Shown here: positions 1 to 13,594 of the stretch, piece after piece
Numbering within the stretch: position 1 is the stretch's first letter
Layout: every line of letters begins with the position of its first letter
DNA from: Datnioides undecimradiatus
Lineage: Eukaryota; Chordata; Actinopteri; Lobotiformes; Datnioididae
Assembly: GCA_008933995.1 (NCBI GenBank)
Contig: WARS01002947.1
Span: forward strand, 827,884 to 891,883
Direction: 5' to 3'
DNA: 64,000 nucleotides
Notes under the pieces: generated by a model
Told to the model about the DNA's origin: nothing
The model's database searches: none
The model's input: the letters and a program-made list of their open reading frames with translations, nothing else
Program-made: the position numbers and the translations under genes

Positions 1-641
1 GACAGCTCATCAGCAGAGAAAGCTGGTAGTCACATAAATAGTTCTAGTTCTACTTATAGTGTTGATCCAGTCAAACAGGATGGTTCATCATCAGACTCAT
101 TAGAAGGTAGCACTGCTGCCTCCAGTGTGCCTGTCATCCTACAAATCAGGCCCATACAAATCAAACAAAAACCCAACCTTAGTGCTATATCAGATGTTGC
201 CAGCCAGCAAACCCAACTCCAGAAAGCCGAATCCCAGCTAACCCAGGCCACGTCGGATGTCAGAATCACCCAACTCCTGGTCAACATCCAGGGGCAGACC
301 TTTGCCTTGGTGCCTCAGCTGTTTTCGGTGACAAACATCATTAACTCATGCAAAGTCCGAAGTGCTTCGTCATCCAAATTTGTCCGTATTGCGCCGGTGC
401 CCATTGCCGCAAAACCTATTGGACTTGGAGATGCAGGGTTGGGTGGAGGTTCAGCAACAGGGGTCTTTGCTGGAGGAATGAGGTACCAGAAGAGTGCAGT
501 AGCAGACATCATTAAAATGCACAAGTGCTCTTTTCCCAGTTGTAATAAGATGTACACCAAGAGCAGCCACCTTAAAGCCCATCTGAGGAGGCACACAGGG
601 GAGAAGCCCTTTGCCTGCACATGGCCAGGTTGTGGATGGAG
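1..641 (+). CDS. klf15: Krüppel-like factor 15 (klf15-like), penultimate coding exon, 5' end outside window
   Basis: The reading frame is open from base 1, so this is the interior of a longer coding exon whose start lies upstream. The predicted protein is a Ser/Gln-rich region, then the segment [13 protein letters not shown], then C2H2 zinc finger 1 (starting [20 protein letters not shown]) with its TGEKP linker, and the first half of finger 2 ending GCGWR. Finger order, linkers and the pre-finger segment match KLF15 better than other KLF/SP proteins I know. KLF15 is a nuclear GC-box-binding transcription factor involved in gluconeogenic, amino-acid and muscle metabolism (family knowledge). 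The exon ends AG|gtgagt at 641/642 inside finger 2, and the split Arg codon is completed by the exon at 5809. The in-frame GTG at 127 is not a start. A duplicated teleost klf15 paralogue cannot be excluded. Confidence 0.88.
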
Positions 642-2202
642 GTGAGTAGGACCAAGGTATTGTTATTTATAATATAAACAAATGATTAGAATAATACGCT
701 GAAAGAGGACTTGTTGACCAGAGAGATAAAAAAAAAAACATTTGAAAAAAGTAATGTTCGATCTTCACAATAGAGTTTATAGCAACCAGGGTCATCACCT
801 TCTGCTGTGGTCTCATATATATACATTTTAAGATAGTTGTTGACAATTGACTTTAATGAAATGCAGTGTACTGCATGTTAGCTTGTCATGTAAAGATGAG
901 GGTGTTTTTATTGTGGGGTTATTATAGATAAGAGGATATTATGATGCTCTTTAGTAAAGTGCAGATCATAATCTGTGTGCAATAGAAGGTAACTATTCAA
1001 TTGTTTATCCTTTTTGAGCTCTGAAAAAGCTGGACGTCCTTTCCATTCTCAAAAAAGAGTGACTTTGATTTTAGTGGTTTGTTTTAAAAAAACAAGGTGC
1101 TGTTTTTCAGGAGAGAGGTTTTATGGAGGCAGATGATCCAGTAGGCTCAATTTAGTGGGTGAGAGAGGAAAGGTCTCATCCTAAACTCCATTAAAAGTTT
1201 TTTTCAAGAAGGTTATAACTTGTGCTGTTCAGCACTGTGCCTGTGTTTCCCCACTGTCTGTGTATTTTTGTGGTAAAGATGTAGATTAGATAAAGCACTT
1301 TTTGAAGTTTCCTGCATGCAGACTTTGCCCCCTGTTAGTTTTCCACTTGTTTGCACACTGTCTGCAACCACTTCACTCACACATTAATGCAGTCGAGACT
1401 CAGTGGATTATTGCAGAATCAAGTTCAAGGTTTTCACTTCAGACAAACTCTTGTGAGGCCCAGGAATTGTGCATTGTCTATACAAGCAGTTAGTTCTCAA
1501 GCATGCAAGCAGTATTTTATGTGTGCGTGCATACTTGTGTTTATGCTTGTGTTTTCCACACACCAAGGGACATAATTTAAAATTAGAAAAAGTATTGGTT
1601 GAAATTAAATTATGGTAAGGATTTGACCATAGAGGGACGTGTAAGGAAAGAGAAGTAATGCAAATGTGCCTGCGTGTCTGAGAAAGAGTCAGATTAGTTT
1701 GGCTTACCTCTCAGAACAGTTCTTTTATAAGCATGTTATGTAATATCAAGTTATTCTGGACAAAAACAGGTATGTCATAAGAGCCTTATGCATTTTGGAA
1801 GATGGTATGTGGCAAACAGGTGCTTTTTCACATTAGATAAAGACATAAAATTTTCAGCAATTTGTAACATCCACTTTTTACTGCGTAATGGCATCAAGCT
1901 GCTGCTGCTGATTTAAAGAAGAGTTAAAAATAAAAAATATGTTTGTTCGTTTTTTGCAGAAAGTCAGATGAGAAGATCAATACCACTCTAATCTAGTCTT
2001 GTCTCTATTGTCTCTATCTTTTAATCTAGCATCTCTTTGTTGTTTTATATGAATACAGAGAACTTTAACTGAACTAAATTCAGAGTACTCCCAGTCTTCC
2101 CTAAAACTACATTTCTGCAGTCTTTACATGACAGCAGCACTATACTATAGCAGCAGTACAGTTTCCCTTTCCCTGGTCCTTTCCTCTTGGAGAGATGCTC
2201 AT

Positions 2203-2280
2203 CTCCATTCTCTCTCTGCAAAGAGAGATGTCTGGCTTTCCAGCTCCATTCTCTCTCTGCAAAGAGCGCTGGAAAGCCAG
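2203..2280. repeat. Intronic direct repeat plus perfect 13-bp hairpin
   Basis: The 23-bp string beginning CTCCATTCTCTCTCTGC and ending AAAGAG occurs at 2203-2225 and again at 2244-2266. The second copy sits in the loop between CTGGCTTTCCAGC (2232-2244) and its exact reverse complement GCTGGAAAGCCAG (2268-2280). Confidence 0.85.
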
Positions 2281-5269
2281 GTACCTTTTACCCTCTGTAA
2301 CTTTAGAATACAAGTAGAATGGAGTGGTATTTCATCGGCTGAACTCTTACATATAACCAAGGGAAAGTTGGATTTCCATTTCTCTCTCCCTCTCTCCGGC
2401 TATGATTTATGGTCATGCTCATGTACAGATCTGGATGCACAGACAAAGTCACATATTGATGCTTAAAGGTACACATGTGGACAACGGACATGAGCATGCA
2501 GTATTTTCAGCGGAGACCTGCAAGGAGACCTGCAGCCTTGCAAACAGTTTGCTGTAATAACACTGGGACATGTGTCTACTCGACATCTGTCATCAGGGCA
2601 GACGGTGGATTTTCCCATCAGCTGATGCATTCATCTTCACAACAAAACAATATTGTTAGGTGGTGACAGAGTTATCACAGTTTGATTTAGCATTGGAGCT
2701 TTATTGGCAGGCAAAGAGAGAGTACCACGATGCTTTTCTGCCACTTATGATATGGTATTAATTCTCCTATGAAACTACCATCTTCCCATCTCTGCAGAGA
2801 GGTCAGTGAGATCAGGTCATCTTGAAAACAACAAGACGATTTAGTGTAGTGCTAAGGAAAAAATAGACGCCAGCTTCCTGGTTAAAAATAGTCTACTTTT
2901 ATGGTTGCTTTAACATAGCTTCTTATCTAGGAGCCAACTTACACTGATGCAAAGATACCAGAAAATAGAGATAACAGATAAACAGAAACAATGTACAGTA
3001 CAAGTGCTTGCTAATAAATCTGTTACTGTAATTTCCCTGGTGTGTAACCAACCTAACTGTCCCACCTTTCTCAGCTGTTTACTATGCTGCACTGGCTGCA
3101 GAGCAGAATTTAGGGACAAGCCAGAACAAAGACTGCATACGTTTCTCCCACAGTGCCCACACTGATATACACTATGTGTTGTGCCGCAGCTGTGCCAAGC
3201 AGACTTGAGGATTTAAGGTGCAAAAACCACAGTTCTCAGTAATCAACACAAGTGCTTTCCACCCCATGTATAAACTCAGTGACCCCACCCACTCTCCCTG
3301 GAATGTATGGAGCCAGGAAACCTTACACAAGGGAAGGAGCAAAGAAATGGAGGAAGGACTATGGCAAGAGAAGGCATTAGTTTAAGAATGATGTATATTG
3401 AGGCAATGAAGGAGAACTGGCATAGGACCAGTCTTCCCCACAAAAAGTTGATTTGAAGAACAATCATCCTGTCTATAAGTCCTAAGTACATGTTCTGTTG
3501 AAAGATCTTTCCTGGTGCAGTATGTTATATTTGGGCTCAGGCCCAGTTTCAGTCAGTAGACTACACGGTGCATGGTTTGTGTCATGCCACAGTTTAAAGC
3601 TGAAATAGTACAGCAGAGTGTGTGCATGTGTGTCCTACACAAATTACCACAAAGACCAAGTCACATAAAGTACAACAAAACAAGTAGAACAAAACAAGAC
3701 TGACAAAACAATGACTGAAGTCATTTTCCACCTCGAGGCTTTTGTTACCCGTAGTAAGAAGTGTTTTGGTTAAATCTGTGCTCCTTCATACTATACAAAC
3801 TGTAATGTAATGTCACTTAAAGTTTTTTATAGTTTAGTCCCACAGCTCTAATCAATGTCTTTTCCACTTACAGCAGGCAGCTGTTTCTAGCTAAAAAGAT
3901 TGAATAAATCTGTACTCTATCTGCTTAGCACCAGACATGGAAGGTTAGCAGCTGTCAGAGGACCTGACTGCAATATTTAGTAGCTAGAAAGTTTGTTGAG
4001 TTGGTGAAAACCCAAACCGAGCAGAAAGCAGTATGAATATGTTTCTGTAAGGTGACCAGAAAAGTAGAATGTGAATGCTGCTTTGTGCCTACTAAATTGT
4101 TAAAGGCCATATCAGCTGTATGAGTGGACAACATGTCAGTGCTGTGTAATGATCATGTTCTGCTGCTTCAGAAGTGTACAAGTGTCCTGCAGAGCATGTG
4201 CTCTGTTACAGGTTTTACCGTTGACCAGCTACACATAGATTACAATTATCCTTTCAGCTGTTCTATATAATGAATATACTGTATGTGTTTAGATCTAGGC
4301 AAACTTTTTTGCACATTTATACATTCAGTTTACTTATAGAACAGATTGAGCTGCTGCCACCCAAATGATGAATCTTACCGAATTTATAGCTTTGAGTTTC
4401 TCAGCAACTATTGGATGGATTATCCTGAAATGGCAAATGTACAGTTGTAGCAAATTTGGTGGTAGCTTTTCATCAAATGCCATGACAACACTTAATGGCC
4501 AAATGCAGTATCAGCTTTATTTTGTCTACTTTGTATATAGAGGTACTTAAGAAACTAAGATACTGAATATTGTATATGTTATAACTGCATAGCACCTGCG
4601 TGTTAGGATTGTTTTTATAAGCATTTTGACATCACTATTTATCTTAGCACCGTTTTGTAGAGATTATGTAGATGTAAGATGCAAAGTAGATTATGGCAGG
4701 GCTGCTAGCATAGATGCAGGCTACACCCCAGTCATATAACAATGCTGACTGATTATTTGTACTACACATAGCTTCTTTAATGTAATTATAGCTTGGAAGC
4801 ATCAACGGTGAATAGAAGCATGGCTACCAACTATAAGGTAAGCTTACATATAACTCAGTTCTAAGTGGGGCAGTCATAAGCCTTAAACCAGATATCCTCT
4901 GGCTTGATGACAGTAGGCCACATCAAAATTAATTGCAGAGATGCAGGTTAAGAAGATCTTTTCATGTACAAATGGGTCCTAATTTGGGAGTGTTTGATTT
5001 GAAGTTCTTAGCTTTTCAGATGCTTAGCTATATTAGCTCTGTCACTTATCTTCTTTTTATGACTCGAACATTAAAATGATGACTAGGCTTGTTGTGTAAT
5101 CCGTGTCAAGACTAGAAATGGTTTGAACTAACTGTGAATGATGTTTATATATCTCACCTTCATGTTTTCAGCATGCTGCTGCTGCTACTGGAAATGCGCC
5201 GTGAAATCAATCTGTGTTAGAGATTAATCTGATTTTAACAGCTTTACAAATGTATACAGATATACACAA

Positions 5270-5273
<4 letters not shown>

Positions 5274-5299
<26 letters not shown>
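5274..5299. repeat. (CA)n microsatellite
   Basis: About 13 CA units in the klf15 intron, a plain dinucleotide repeat. Confidence 0.95.
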
Positions 5300-5300
<1 letters not shown>

Positions 5301-5779
5301 GTCAAAAGGCACTACTCTTTCATCCACTTAACCCTTTACTGTCATGATATCCAAGATGGCTGAAGCCCACCAAGACCAGAGTAGAGCAGTCCAAGAATAG
5401 ACTGGGCTTGGATTTTCAATGCTCATGTGTTAAGCTAAATATGGGATGGCTCATTAACTTCACAGAGAAGACACAGGACATTGCACATGTATAGTGCCAC
5501 ACCTTCTAAAAAAAACAGCTTGACATGGATTTTATTTTATATTTGGCAGCTTGAGGCATTACTGCATCCCTTGTTATTATGATTGGTTAGTTTATGCATG
5601 TTATTGCGAATAGTTCAAATTAAAAGCAGCAATTTTCCATTTTGAGTTTCAGTGTTCTGTTGAATCTTGGCTGGCAGCTGAATTTATGGAATAGAACACG
5701 AGTAAAAGTAAAGGCAATCATTGGACAGGTATTGTTAAACAAATGCCTAATGATTAAAAGAATTTCATAGATTTGGTAA

Positions 5780-5977
<198 letters not shown>

Positions 5978-8400
5978 CGCCTCTGATCCCACTCTGGCAG
6001 ACTGGGCGGAAAAGAGGGGTAGGAGGAGGGGGCTGCGTTCCTGCCCGTGTATGTATGTATGTGGCGAAACAGGAGGGAAGAGAGTCCAAATGCCCTTTAA
6101 TGGAGTCTGTGCAGGAAACCTGAGCTTCATGGGTGTTTATGTTCAAATATGTACGCATGACATTCAGTCATGGTACTGTAATAATTTATTGGCTGGTGAG
6201 GAAAAGACTGGAAAAAGCAACTGGAACAGAAAATTGTTACTTGACAACAACACAGGTATATAACGCTTTTACTATATAACCTTTTTGTGTCACTCAAATC
6301 ATTTAACTAATATAATCAGAAAAAAAAGAATTTACTATTCAGAGGATTTCACACTTTGAAGTGCGTGTTTTATTGGAGTACAAACCTTATATCAATAAAA
6401 GTTGTATAACTAAATGATCTGCTACTATTTAAAACCCTCAGTTTTTTACCTTTATTAGTATAAACTGAGTGTTTATTGGCTTGAATTTAATTTGTTGTTG
6501 CCCAACACATGAGCTTATTAGACATGAGACATGGAAATTATAAGCCCTTGTTTTAATTTTTTTTGATGGATGGCAGAGTAAATGGTGCATTAACATTCCT
6601 TTAACTATAACTATGTTGCTTGTGAGTCTCATTACAGGGAAAACAAACACTGTAGAAAACTCAAGCACAATAACTGAGCTCACATTCATGTTTACGTATA
6701 CGAACTGCTCACAAAAAAAATATCAGTCACTTTGTAATTTGCACTGACACACATGTAATTTCTGTTTTTCTGCCCATATTTTGAGTATTTTGTGTAGTTG
6801 TATTTTGTTCTGACTTGACTCTGGAGCACCTTTTTGTGTTGTCCAGTCAAAAGGCATTTTTAACAACAAACAAACAAAGTGAGGGTGCAGCTTTATCCAA
6901 AGACTACCAGCAAAATATTTCGAGTGGTTGAAAACATTCACAGAAGCATGCCTCTGGCTCTGTCTTTAGTAAATGATATGTCACAACATTTGTTTTCTGG
7001 TTTTGTACCATTGTGATGCAATGCTGTATCATTTATTACTTTGTGTCACTTTATTTCCCTCATGTCAGTGCAGTATATAAAATAATGGTAGATGTCAAAT
7101 TCACATTGCTGAGAGGAGGGTAATGATAGACTGGTGTTAGTGTGAATTAATCTAACATGCAGATTCACTCTGGTCTTGAACATCTCAAAGGCCCTGCCCC
7201 CTTTCCTGCCAACTGAATTTTCACATTACATAAGAAAGATTCACATACGAAATCTAAGTGTTGTATTTTTTGTACTTGAAAAAGAAAGCCTATGTAACTC
7301 TGGAATAGCAGCCACTGGATACAACAGAACAGCTGTGAATGTTAAAACAGTATGACAGATAGAGAGGAACAAAAAATGGCAAATATTAGCAAAAAGTTCG
7401 CTAACATTAGCCGCCATAAGCTAGTGGATATACCAGGTTGAGTTTGACTGTAGCACCCAAACAGCCTGAGCATACTGAATTTAGTGATTTATTATTATGT
7501 ATTAAACTTTTTATTTGTAGAACTGAATGCGCCATGTCAGCCCTTAAAGCAAGGTTAGGTTAATTCTCTTTCATAGAATGAATATTTTGTACCTTTCTAA
7601 GAATCTCCTGAAGCCTCTTCTCTTGCCATATGATCCCTCTAAAAATGAACCGTGTTCAAAGGGATTCCACATTTTGTTCCTCTAGTTAGACAACATGACT
7701 TTATACATCAAAGGTAAATGGAAAATCAGAGTGCATTAGTAAATGCTGCTGTCTGCCCTTGGTCTTGCGCTTACCAAATCTCTTGCCTTAGAATGAAATG
7801 CCTTGTGTGGTACTGTTAGGGAAAAGTGAATTTTTTACTTTTGTGTCAGATTATTTACCTGTAGAGATTGCTGTTGTGTGTTTCTTTCTGCATCTCAGTT
7901 GAGACATGGGCAGACACAAAGTGTGAGCTGCAACAGAGTCCAGATGTTTTTCATGTGCCTAGAATGTCAAGGATCAGTTGACAATGTTCAGCAGTGAAAT
8001 CGCCTGAAGGGAGGAATGTTAAAGTTGGAACTGGACTCATTTGCATATAGAAATGTCTCATATGCTGAATTCTAAAATGATTGATAAATCCTAAGTCCAC
8101 AGCACCTGAATGAAACAGTGTATGGAGAAATTATCTCTGTTATCTTTGCCAGGCATTCCTTACAATTAGAAGAACTACTTGTTCAGAATGGGTATCATAT
8201 GTGACCCTACCAATGTATGTAAATACTGTATATGCATTTAAAAGCTGACACGTTCTTCTAGTGATTTCTCATTGCATATAGTAGAATGTATTATTAAACC
8301 TGTGATGAGTATATAGTGCGTTCTGCAAAGATGGGGTTGTTTGAAATCTTATATTTTTGCTTTTGTTTTTACGTAAAATACATTTACAATAAAAATCCCA
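5978..8400 (+). other. Probable klf15 3' UTR and flank
   Basis: After the klf15 stop no further coding or transposon sequence is visible until 8.8 kb. AATAAA polyadenylation hexamers are present at 6394-6399 and 8388-8393, so the 3' UTR could be about 0.4 kb or about 2.4 kb. Which site is used cannot be decided from sequence. The stretch is AT-rich with no other features. Confidence 0.45.
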
Positions 8401-9144
8401 AAATTATAGTGTTTTTCAGTTACCATTTAAAAGTTAAGTATTGGCTCTTATTTCACCTTGCTGTTCTGAAGTGTATCACTTTGATACACTTCATTCAAGA
8501 GTTATTCGAGCTGACTCAGGATACATAAAAATGAATATAAAAGGCAATTGCTGTTCCTTTTTCACTACAAATCAAAAAAGCACCCTAGACCACCACCAAT
8601 ATTAAAGTGAGACCAATTATATCTATAAGTTGCTGCCATTGCCACAAGTGATCAGTGTACATGGCAAATACTAAAATGTAGCAGAAAACTGAAACAAATA
8701 AAGAGGGGTCACAAAGTCAGGAAACTGAGTCAGTAATATTGATCTTAAGTTAGCAACCATAAGCAAGTGGTTGTACCAGACCAAGGAACCCGGAGGTTGC
8801 AATGTCAAGTCGAGTCAAGCTGGCCACTATTAGTCTCTTGTCTTGTCTGTGTTATCGTGTGTCTTCCTGTTTTATTTTGAAAGTATTAACTTCCCTCTCA
8901 TTTCAGGTGGCTTGCCCTTCCTCTTGTGTTTCCCGCCAGTCTGATTGTCTTCCCCACCCTGATTGTTTCCACCTGTGTTCCCCTAATCCCACTGTGTATA
9001 TATTGTCCGCGTTTCCCCAGTCTTGTGCCAGTTTGTCTTGTTCGTGTCACGTCAAGGAACCAGTGCCATTTCCAAGCCAACGTTGCAAATCTATTGTTGC
9101 TAGGTTGTGTTTTGTTACTTTGAAGATTGTTTGTTTACTTTGTA

Positions 9145-10266
9145 GTAGTGGTGGGCAAGTGAAGCCTCATGAAGCACTGAGGCTTTCCTAACAATTGTGC
9201 CGAAAAAGATTCAAAGCTTCAAGACTTCAGTGACGGTGACATCTGGTGGACAACTGAAGCCATAGCAACCTCTAAAAGAGCACGACTGAAGCACTGGCAC
9301 TGTTTCAATCCCATGACAGCAATAAAAGTTCAGAAAAGTCTGTGTGGTCATTCAAGTGTTTTGTTCATTCATACCAAATAATGATTATATCGTCATTACA
9401 ATAAAATATGCAGATGCTCTCCCCCATACTCTAAAACACATTCCAGATTAACCCAAAGAATCAATGCAAATTATATTAAGGGTTAAATGTTGGTTAAGGG
9501 TTTATTTAAAGCTTTATTTAAAGACTGTACTAAAAGTCCCTAACAGGATTAGAGATTCTTCCTACTTTGCAAATGATCATGGTGTTTGAATTCAGAAACG
9601 TTTTTTTTTTTTTTTTGTGTGAAGTGTTTTTAAGGAAAACCTTTAAAGATAATGTTTTGTCATTTGGGGACTTGTATGGTTGATTTGGAATGATTATTCA
9701 CATAAGCTTACTGTCAGGATTTCCAGTGTTGACAGTGTCACTGGTTTGCTGGGTATGATTGTCATCATGCCTGGCACGCAAGTGTTGCAGCATAGATGAT
9801 GTGTTGTTGCTGTAAGACAACTCTTGTGTGCAGAGCAAACACCGCACCTACAAGCAATTGTAATTTTGAGACCCATTTAAAAATTAAAAATACAATTCAG
9901 TTATGGAAACATAAAATGTATACCATAAACTGCATTATACCTTATTTGGTGGTATGAGATCAAAATGATCCCAAACTTTAGAACATCGCTTATTGGTGGT
10001 ACTCACCATGAAACTTGCCAAAATACTCTCACTCTCACTCTCCAAATCTCTATCTCCTCACAACCCCATTTTGAAGCATAATGATGCATCTTATATAGCT
10101 GGTATGGCACCAAACCACTCAAATCTGTAAAACCTGTCAAGCTGTCATTGGCTCAGAATGCATTGAAACGCCATGAGCCAATGACACACACTGAAAGACT
10201 ATGAGCCAATGAAAAGCTTCGAAACATTTTGAAGGAATGAAACGCGAAGTGAAACAGCGATGACGT
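9145..10266 (-). mobile_element. hAT-family insertion with BED-finger exons
   Basis: This block interrupts the 5' LTR relative to the 3' LTR. Its ends are rich in gaagc(c/t)tc motifs (left gtggtgggcaagtgaagcc, right cgaagcttcagtg), a pattern seen in fish hAT elements. Its minus strand encodes the first two exons of a hAT-like transposase. I could not fix exact termini or an 8-bp target duplication, so the boundaries are approximate. Confidence 0.6.
9712..10009 (-). pseudogene. hAT transposase N-terminus (BED zinc finger), two exons
   Basis: On the minus strand an ATG at 10009 opens a short exon (10009-9941) encoding a segment with KVWDHFDLIPPNK, followed by the donor gtataa. After an intron ending tgtag, the second exon (9847-9712) reads VRCLLCTQELSY then NTSSMLQHLRARHD, a BED finger with Cys-x2-Cys and a distal His pair. 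It stops at a gtaagc donor. BED fingers bind DNA in hAT transposases and in host ZBED genes. The catalytic domain is absent here, so this is an internally deleted copy. Confidence 0.6.
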
Positions 10267-10449
10267 TCGAAGCTTCAGTGATTTTGTTTTTCCTCGTAAA
10301 GAGTGATTGTGTGTTCATTGTATAGTTAGTGTTTTTCCTTGTGAGAGTGATTTTCTGTTTATACTTTGAAATTAATAAATTATCTTTCTTTTGTACTTTG
10401 TCTTTGAGTCTTGCATTTGGGTTCATACACGAGGCCTGTCAATACAAAC

Positions 10450-11698
10450 TGGCACCATCATGAACCCAGCAGACTCAGACCAACTCACGGCCGCTATCTG
10501 CTCTCAGGGAGCTCACCTGAGCAGCCAAGAGGAACTCCTCTCTTCACCAGGGAGTGAAGGAGCTGGCAAACCGCCAAGAGGACTTTAAGGCCGCCATGTC
10601 TTCCTAGGTTGGTCTCCTGGCAACACAGGTGCAGCAGATCCTCTCACTCCTCGCCCAGGACTCGGCGGGCGAAGGAGATTTCCCCTGCTGCAGCCGCATC
10701 TTCTTCCGCGGGAGCCGGTGCTCCACCAACACCAGCCGCTTCTGCAGTGGTGATCCGATTAGCCGATCCTGAGAATTCTTCCGGTGAGTCGGGGGAATGC
10801 CATTCATTTATCACATTGTGTGACATGCATTTTGATTCATCTCCCTCAGCGTTTCCTACCGAGAGGGCATGAGTGGCATTCATGATCTCCCACCTCAGCC
10901 AAGACGTGGGCTACTGCCGAGTGGTCAAGTGGTCAAGACCAAACTAGTTAAGATCAGTATGGACAATCACCAAGAATTCATGAACTTTTATCTGTATCAG
11001 TCTCCCCAGCACCCTATTGCCAGCAATGCCCTGTCTCTACCATCTCAGAGACCTTACGACTGCCCCATAGATTTAGTTCCCGGGGCTCCCATTCCGAAGG
11101 GCCGCCTATACGCGATCTCCGGTCCGAAAGAACTGCCATGACCGAATACATCGAAGCGTCTCTGAAAGCTGGCCTCATCCGCCCCTCATTGCCAGCGGGG
11201 GCGGGTTTCCTTCTTTGTAGGCAAGAAAGATGGGTCGCTTCGGCTGTGCATAGACTACTCGCTGCTAAACAAGATCACCGTTAAGAACCGATATCCGCTT
11301 CCACTCATATCATCAGCTTCTGATCAGTTACAACAGGCCAAGATTTTCACCAAATTAGACCTACGAAACACCTATCATTTGGTGAGAATTAGAGAGGGGG
11401 ATGAGTGAAAGACTGGATTTAATATGCCAAGTGGACATTATGAGTATTTAGTCATGCCTTTTGGGTCGACCAATGCACCCGCTGTGTTCCAAGCAATGAT
11501 CAGTGACGTACTTAGAGACTTCCTAAACCACTTTGTCTACGAATTTTTTCCTCTGACTTAGACACTCATGTTCATCATGTCCGCCAGGTTCTCCAACGGC
11601 TACTGGAGAACCGGTTATATGTAAAAGCAGAAAAGAGCAGGTTTCATGCCACGACTGTATCTTTCCTGGGCTTCATCATAGCCCCTGGGAAGGTACAG
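10450..11698 (+). pseudogene. Gypsy gag remnant and broken reverse transcriptase
   Basis: From about 10460 a degraded gag-like region follows the 5' LTR (only short reading frames). From about 11040 segments of a Gypsy reverse transcriptase appear in shifting frames, including [30 protein letters not shown] and [13 protein letters not shown] interrupts the frame at about 11405. The catalytic aspartate motif expected after FVY at about 11540 is deleted. The RT is therefore non-functional. Confidence 0.7.
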
Positions 11699-13216
11699 AT
11701 GGATCCGGCTAAAGTTTGCTCTGTGGCTCAATGGCCAACTCCTGATAACCGCAAAAAGGTGCAGCAATTCCTAGGGTTTGCTAACTTTTACAGGTGGTTC
11801 ATCAGAAACTTCAGCGCCATAACTGCCCCGCTTCATGCACTCACCTCAACAAAAACCCCATTCAGCTGGACCCCTCAAGCCGAAAAAGCCTTTCAGCAGC
11901 TCAAAGCCCGCTTCACTTCCACCCCTATCCTTACGGTACCAGAGCCTGGCAGACAGTTTGTAGTTGAAGTGGACGCATCAAACGAGGGGGTGGGAGCCAT
12001 CCTTTCTCAATGCTCTAAGAAGGACAACAAGCTCCACCCCTGCACCTTTTTATCCCGCAAACTGTCCCCGGCTGAGCGAAATTATGACATAGGAGATCGA
12101 GAGTTAGCAGTTAAGGTCGCGCTGGAGGAATGGAGGCACTGGTTTGAGGGGCCACAACACCCGTTCATCGTTTGGACTGATCACAAGAACTTGGAATATA
12201 TTCATAAGGCCAAAAGACTAAATTCACACCAAGCCAGGTGGTCTTTGTTTTTTAACCGTTTTCACTTTGTTTTATCTTACAAACCGGGTACCCTGTCCCG
12301 TGTTTTTGACCCCAAGCCGGTTGCCAGGGAACCGGAGCCTACCCTGCCACTCAACCATGTGGTAGGAGTGATTACCTGGCAGATAGAAAAGGAGGTGAAG
12401 CAAGCAAACGGTGAGAGCCCAGCACCTAGTGGATGCCCAGAGAACCATCTGTTAGTTCCTGCGGCTCTACGTCCGCAGGTGATCCACTGGGCTCACACCT
12501 CGCTGCACACCTGTCACCCAGGAGTCAGGAGAACTGTCTGGACCATAGCCCAATGTTTCTGGTGGCCGTCCATGGATCAAGAGGTATGGGAGTATGTGGA
12601 GGCTTGCCCCGTCTGTGCACGGACCAAGACCTCCACCAAGGCACAGATGGGGCTTCTACAGCCGCTTCCCGTGCCCTCTCGTCCATGGGCAGAGATTTCG
12701 CTGGACTTCGTCACAGGGCTCCCGGTCTCTGAAGGTAACACCACTGTTCTTACAGTGGTGGACCGATTCTCTAAAATGACTCATTTTGTTGCATTACCTA
12801 AACTACCGTCTGCTAAGAAAACTGCTGAGATTATGATGACTTATGTTTTCCGCATTCATGGTTTCCCAAGGGGCATCGCCTCGGACCGGGGGCCCCAATT
12901 CGTCTCTCAATTCTGGAAAGAGTTCTGTCGGCTCATTGGTGCCTCAGTTAGGCTTTCCTCTGGATACCACCCCGAGTCCAACGGTCAGACAGAGCATCTA
13001 AACCAAGAGCTGGAAACCTGTCTCCGGTGCCTGGTTTCTCAGAACCCATCCTCATGGAGCAGAAACCTAGCATGGGTGGAATACGCCCACAACTCTCTCC
13101 CTACGTCAGCCATGGGTATGTCACCATTTCGCTGTGTGTTTGGCTACCAGCCGCCTGTCTTCCCCGATTCGGAGAAGGAAGTCATCGTCCCCTCAGCTCA
13201 CGCCATGATCCAGTGA
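11699..13216 (+). pseudogene. Gypsy pol: RT end, RNase H and integrase (505-residue open frame)
   Basis: The open frame begins at the RT thumb ([13 protein letters not shown]), continues through RNase H ([16 protein letters not shown] and [10 protein letters not shown]) and into integrase. The integrase has the HHCC zinc-binding region (H-x3-H pattern near HWAHTSLH, then CPVC) and catalytic residues D (LDFVTGLP), D (SDRGPQF) and E (NGQTE) with Gypsy spacing. The frame ends at a TGA at 13214-13216 before the integrase C-terminus. Remnants continue in other frames to about 13480. This is the best preserved part of the element, but without the upstream RT it cannot act alone. Confidence 0.85.
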
Positions 13217-13594
13217 TGCCAACGCATCTGGGCAGCCGCTCGCAGGACCCTTCTGAGGAGTGTGGACCGCATGAAAAAGACTGCTGATCAGAGGTGCTGA
13301 TCAGCTACAGCGCCAGAAGGTTTGGTTATCAGCACGGGACCTACCTCTTTGGGTGGAGTCGAAAAAACTGGCTCCCAGGTTTGTAGGCCCGTTCCCAGTT
13401 TCTAAAACTGCTTGCCCCGGCCCCTCGTGCGCACAGCCAGCAACCTCTTGACCACGTAGACAGGTCCTCCATCGACCATCTGGTGGGGTGGAGGGGGCTT
13501 GGCTGCGGGAACCATGGGGCTTTCCTTTACTGGCTTGACACAGCTTACATGGAAGGTGGGGTGCACCCTTAGGCAGTCCGCCTCCTCTGCCTGC

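Larger units (their letters stand above)
8803..10441 (+). repeat. 5' LTR of the Gypsy element, split by a hAT insertion
   Basis: The LTR begins TGTCAAGTCGAG right after the target duplication and ends ...cctgtca at 10441, just before internal sequence. It matches the 3' LTR except that about 1.1 kb (about 9145-10266) is foreign. About 120 bp present in the 3' LTR, between tttactttg and gtgattttg, is missing beside the insertion. Confidence 0.75.

Noticed and set aside
2128..2466. A 112-residue open frame in the klf15 intron
   Set aside because: It consists largely of the local direct repeat and hairpin and shows no domain or conserved motif.
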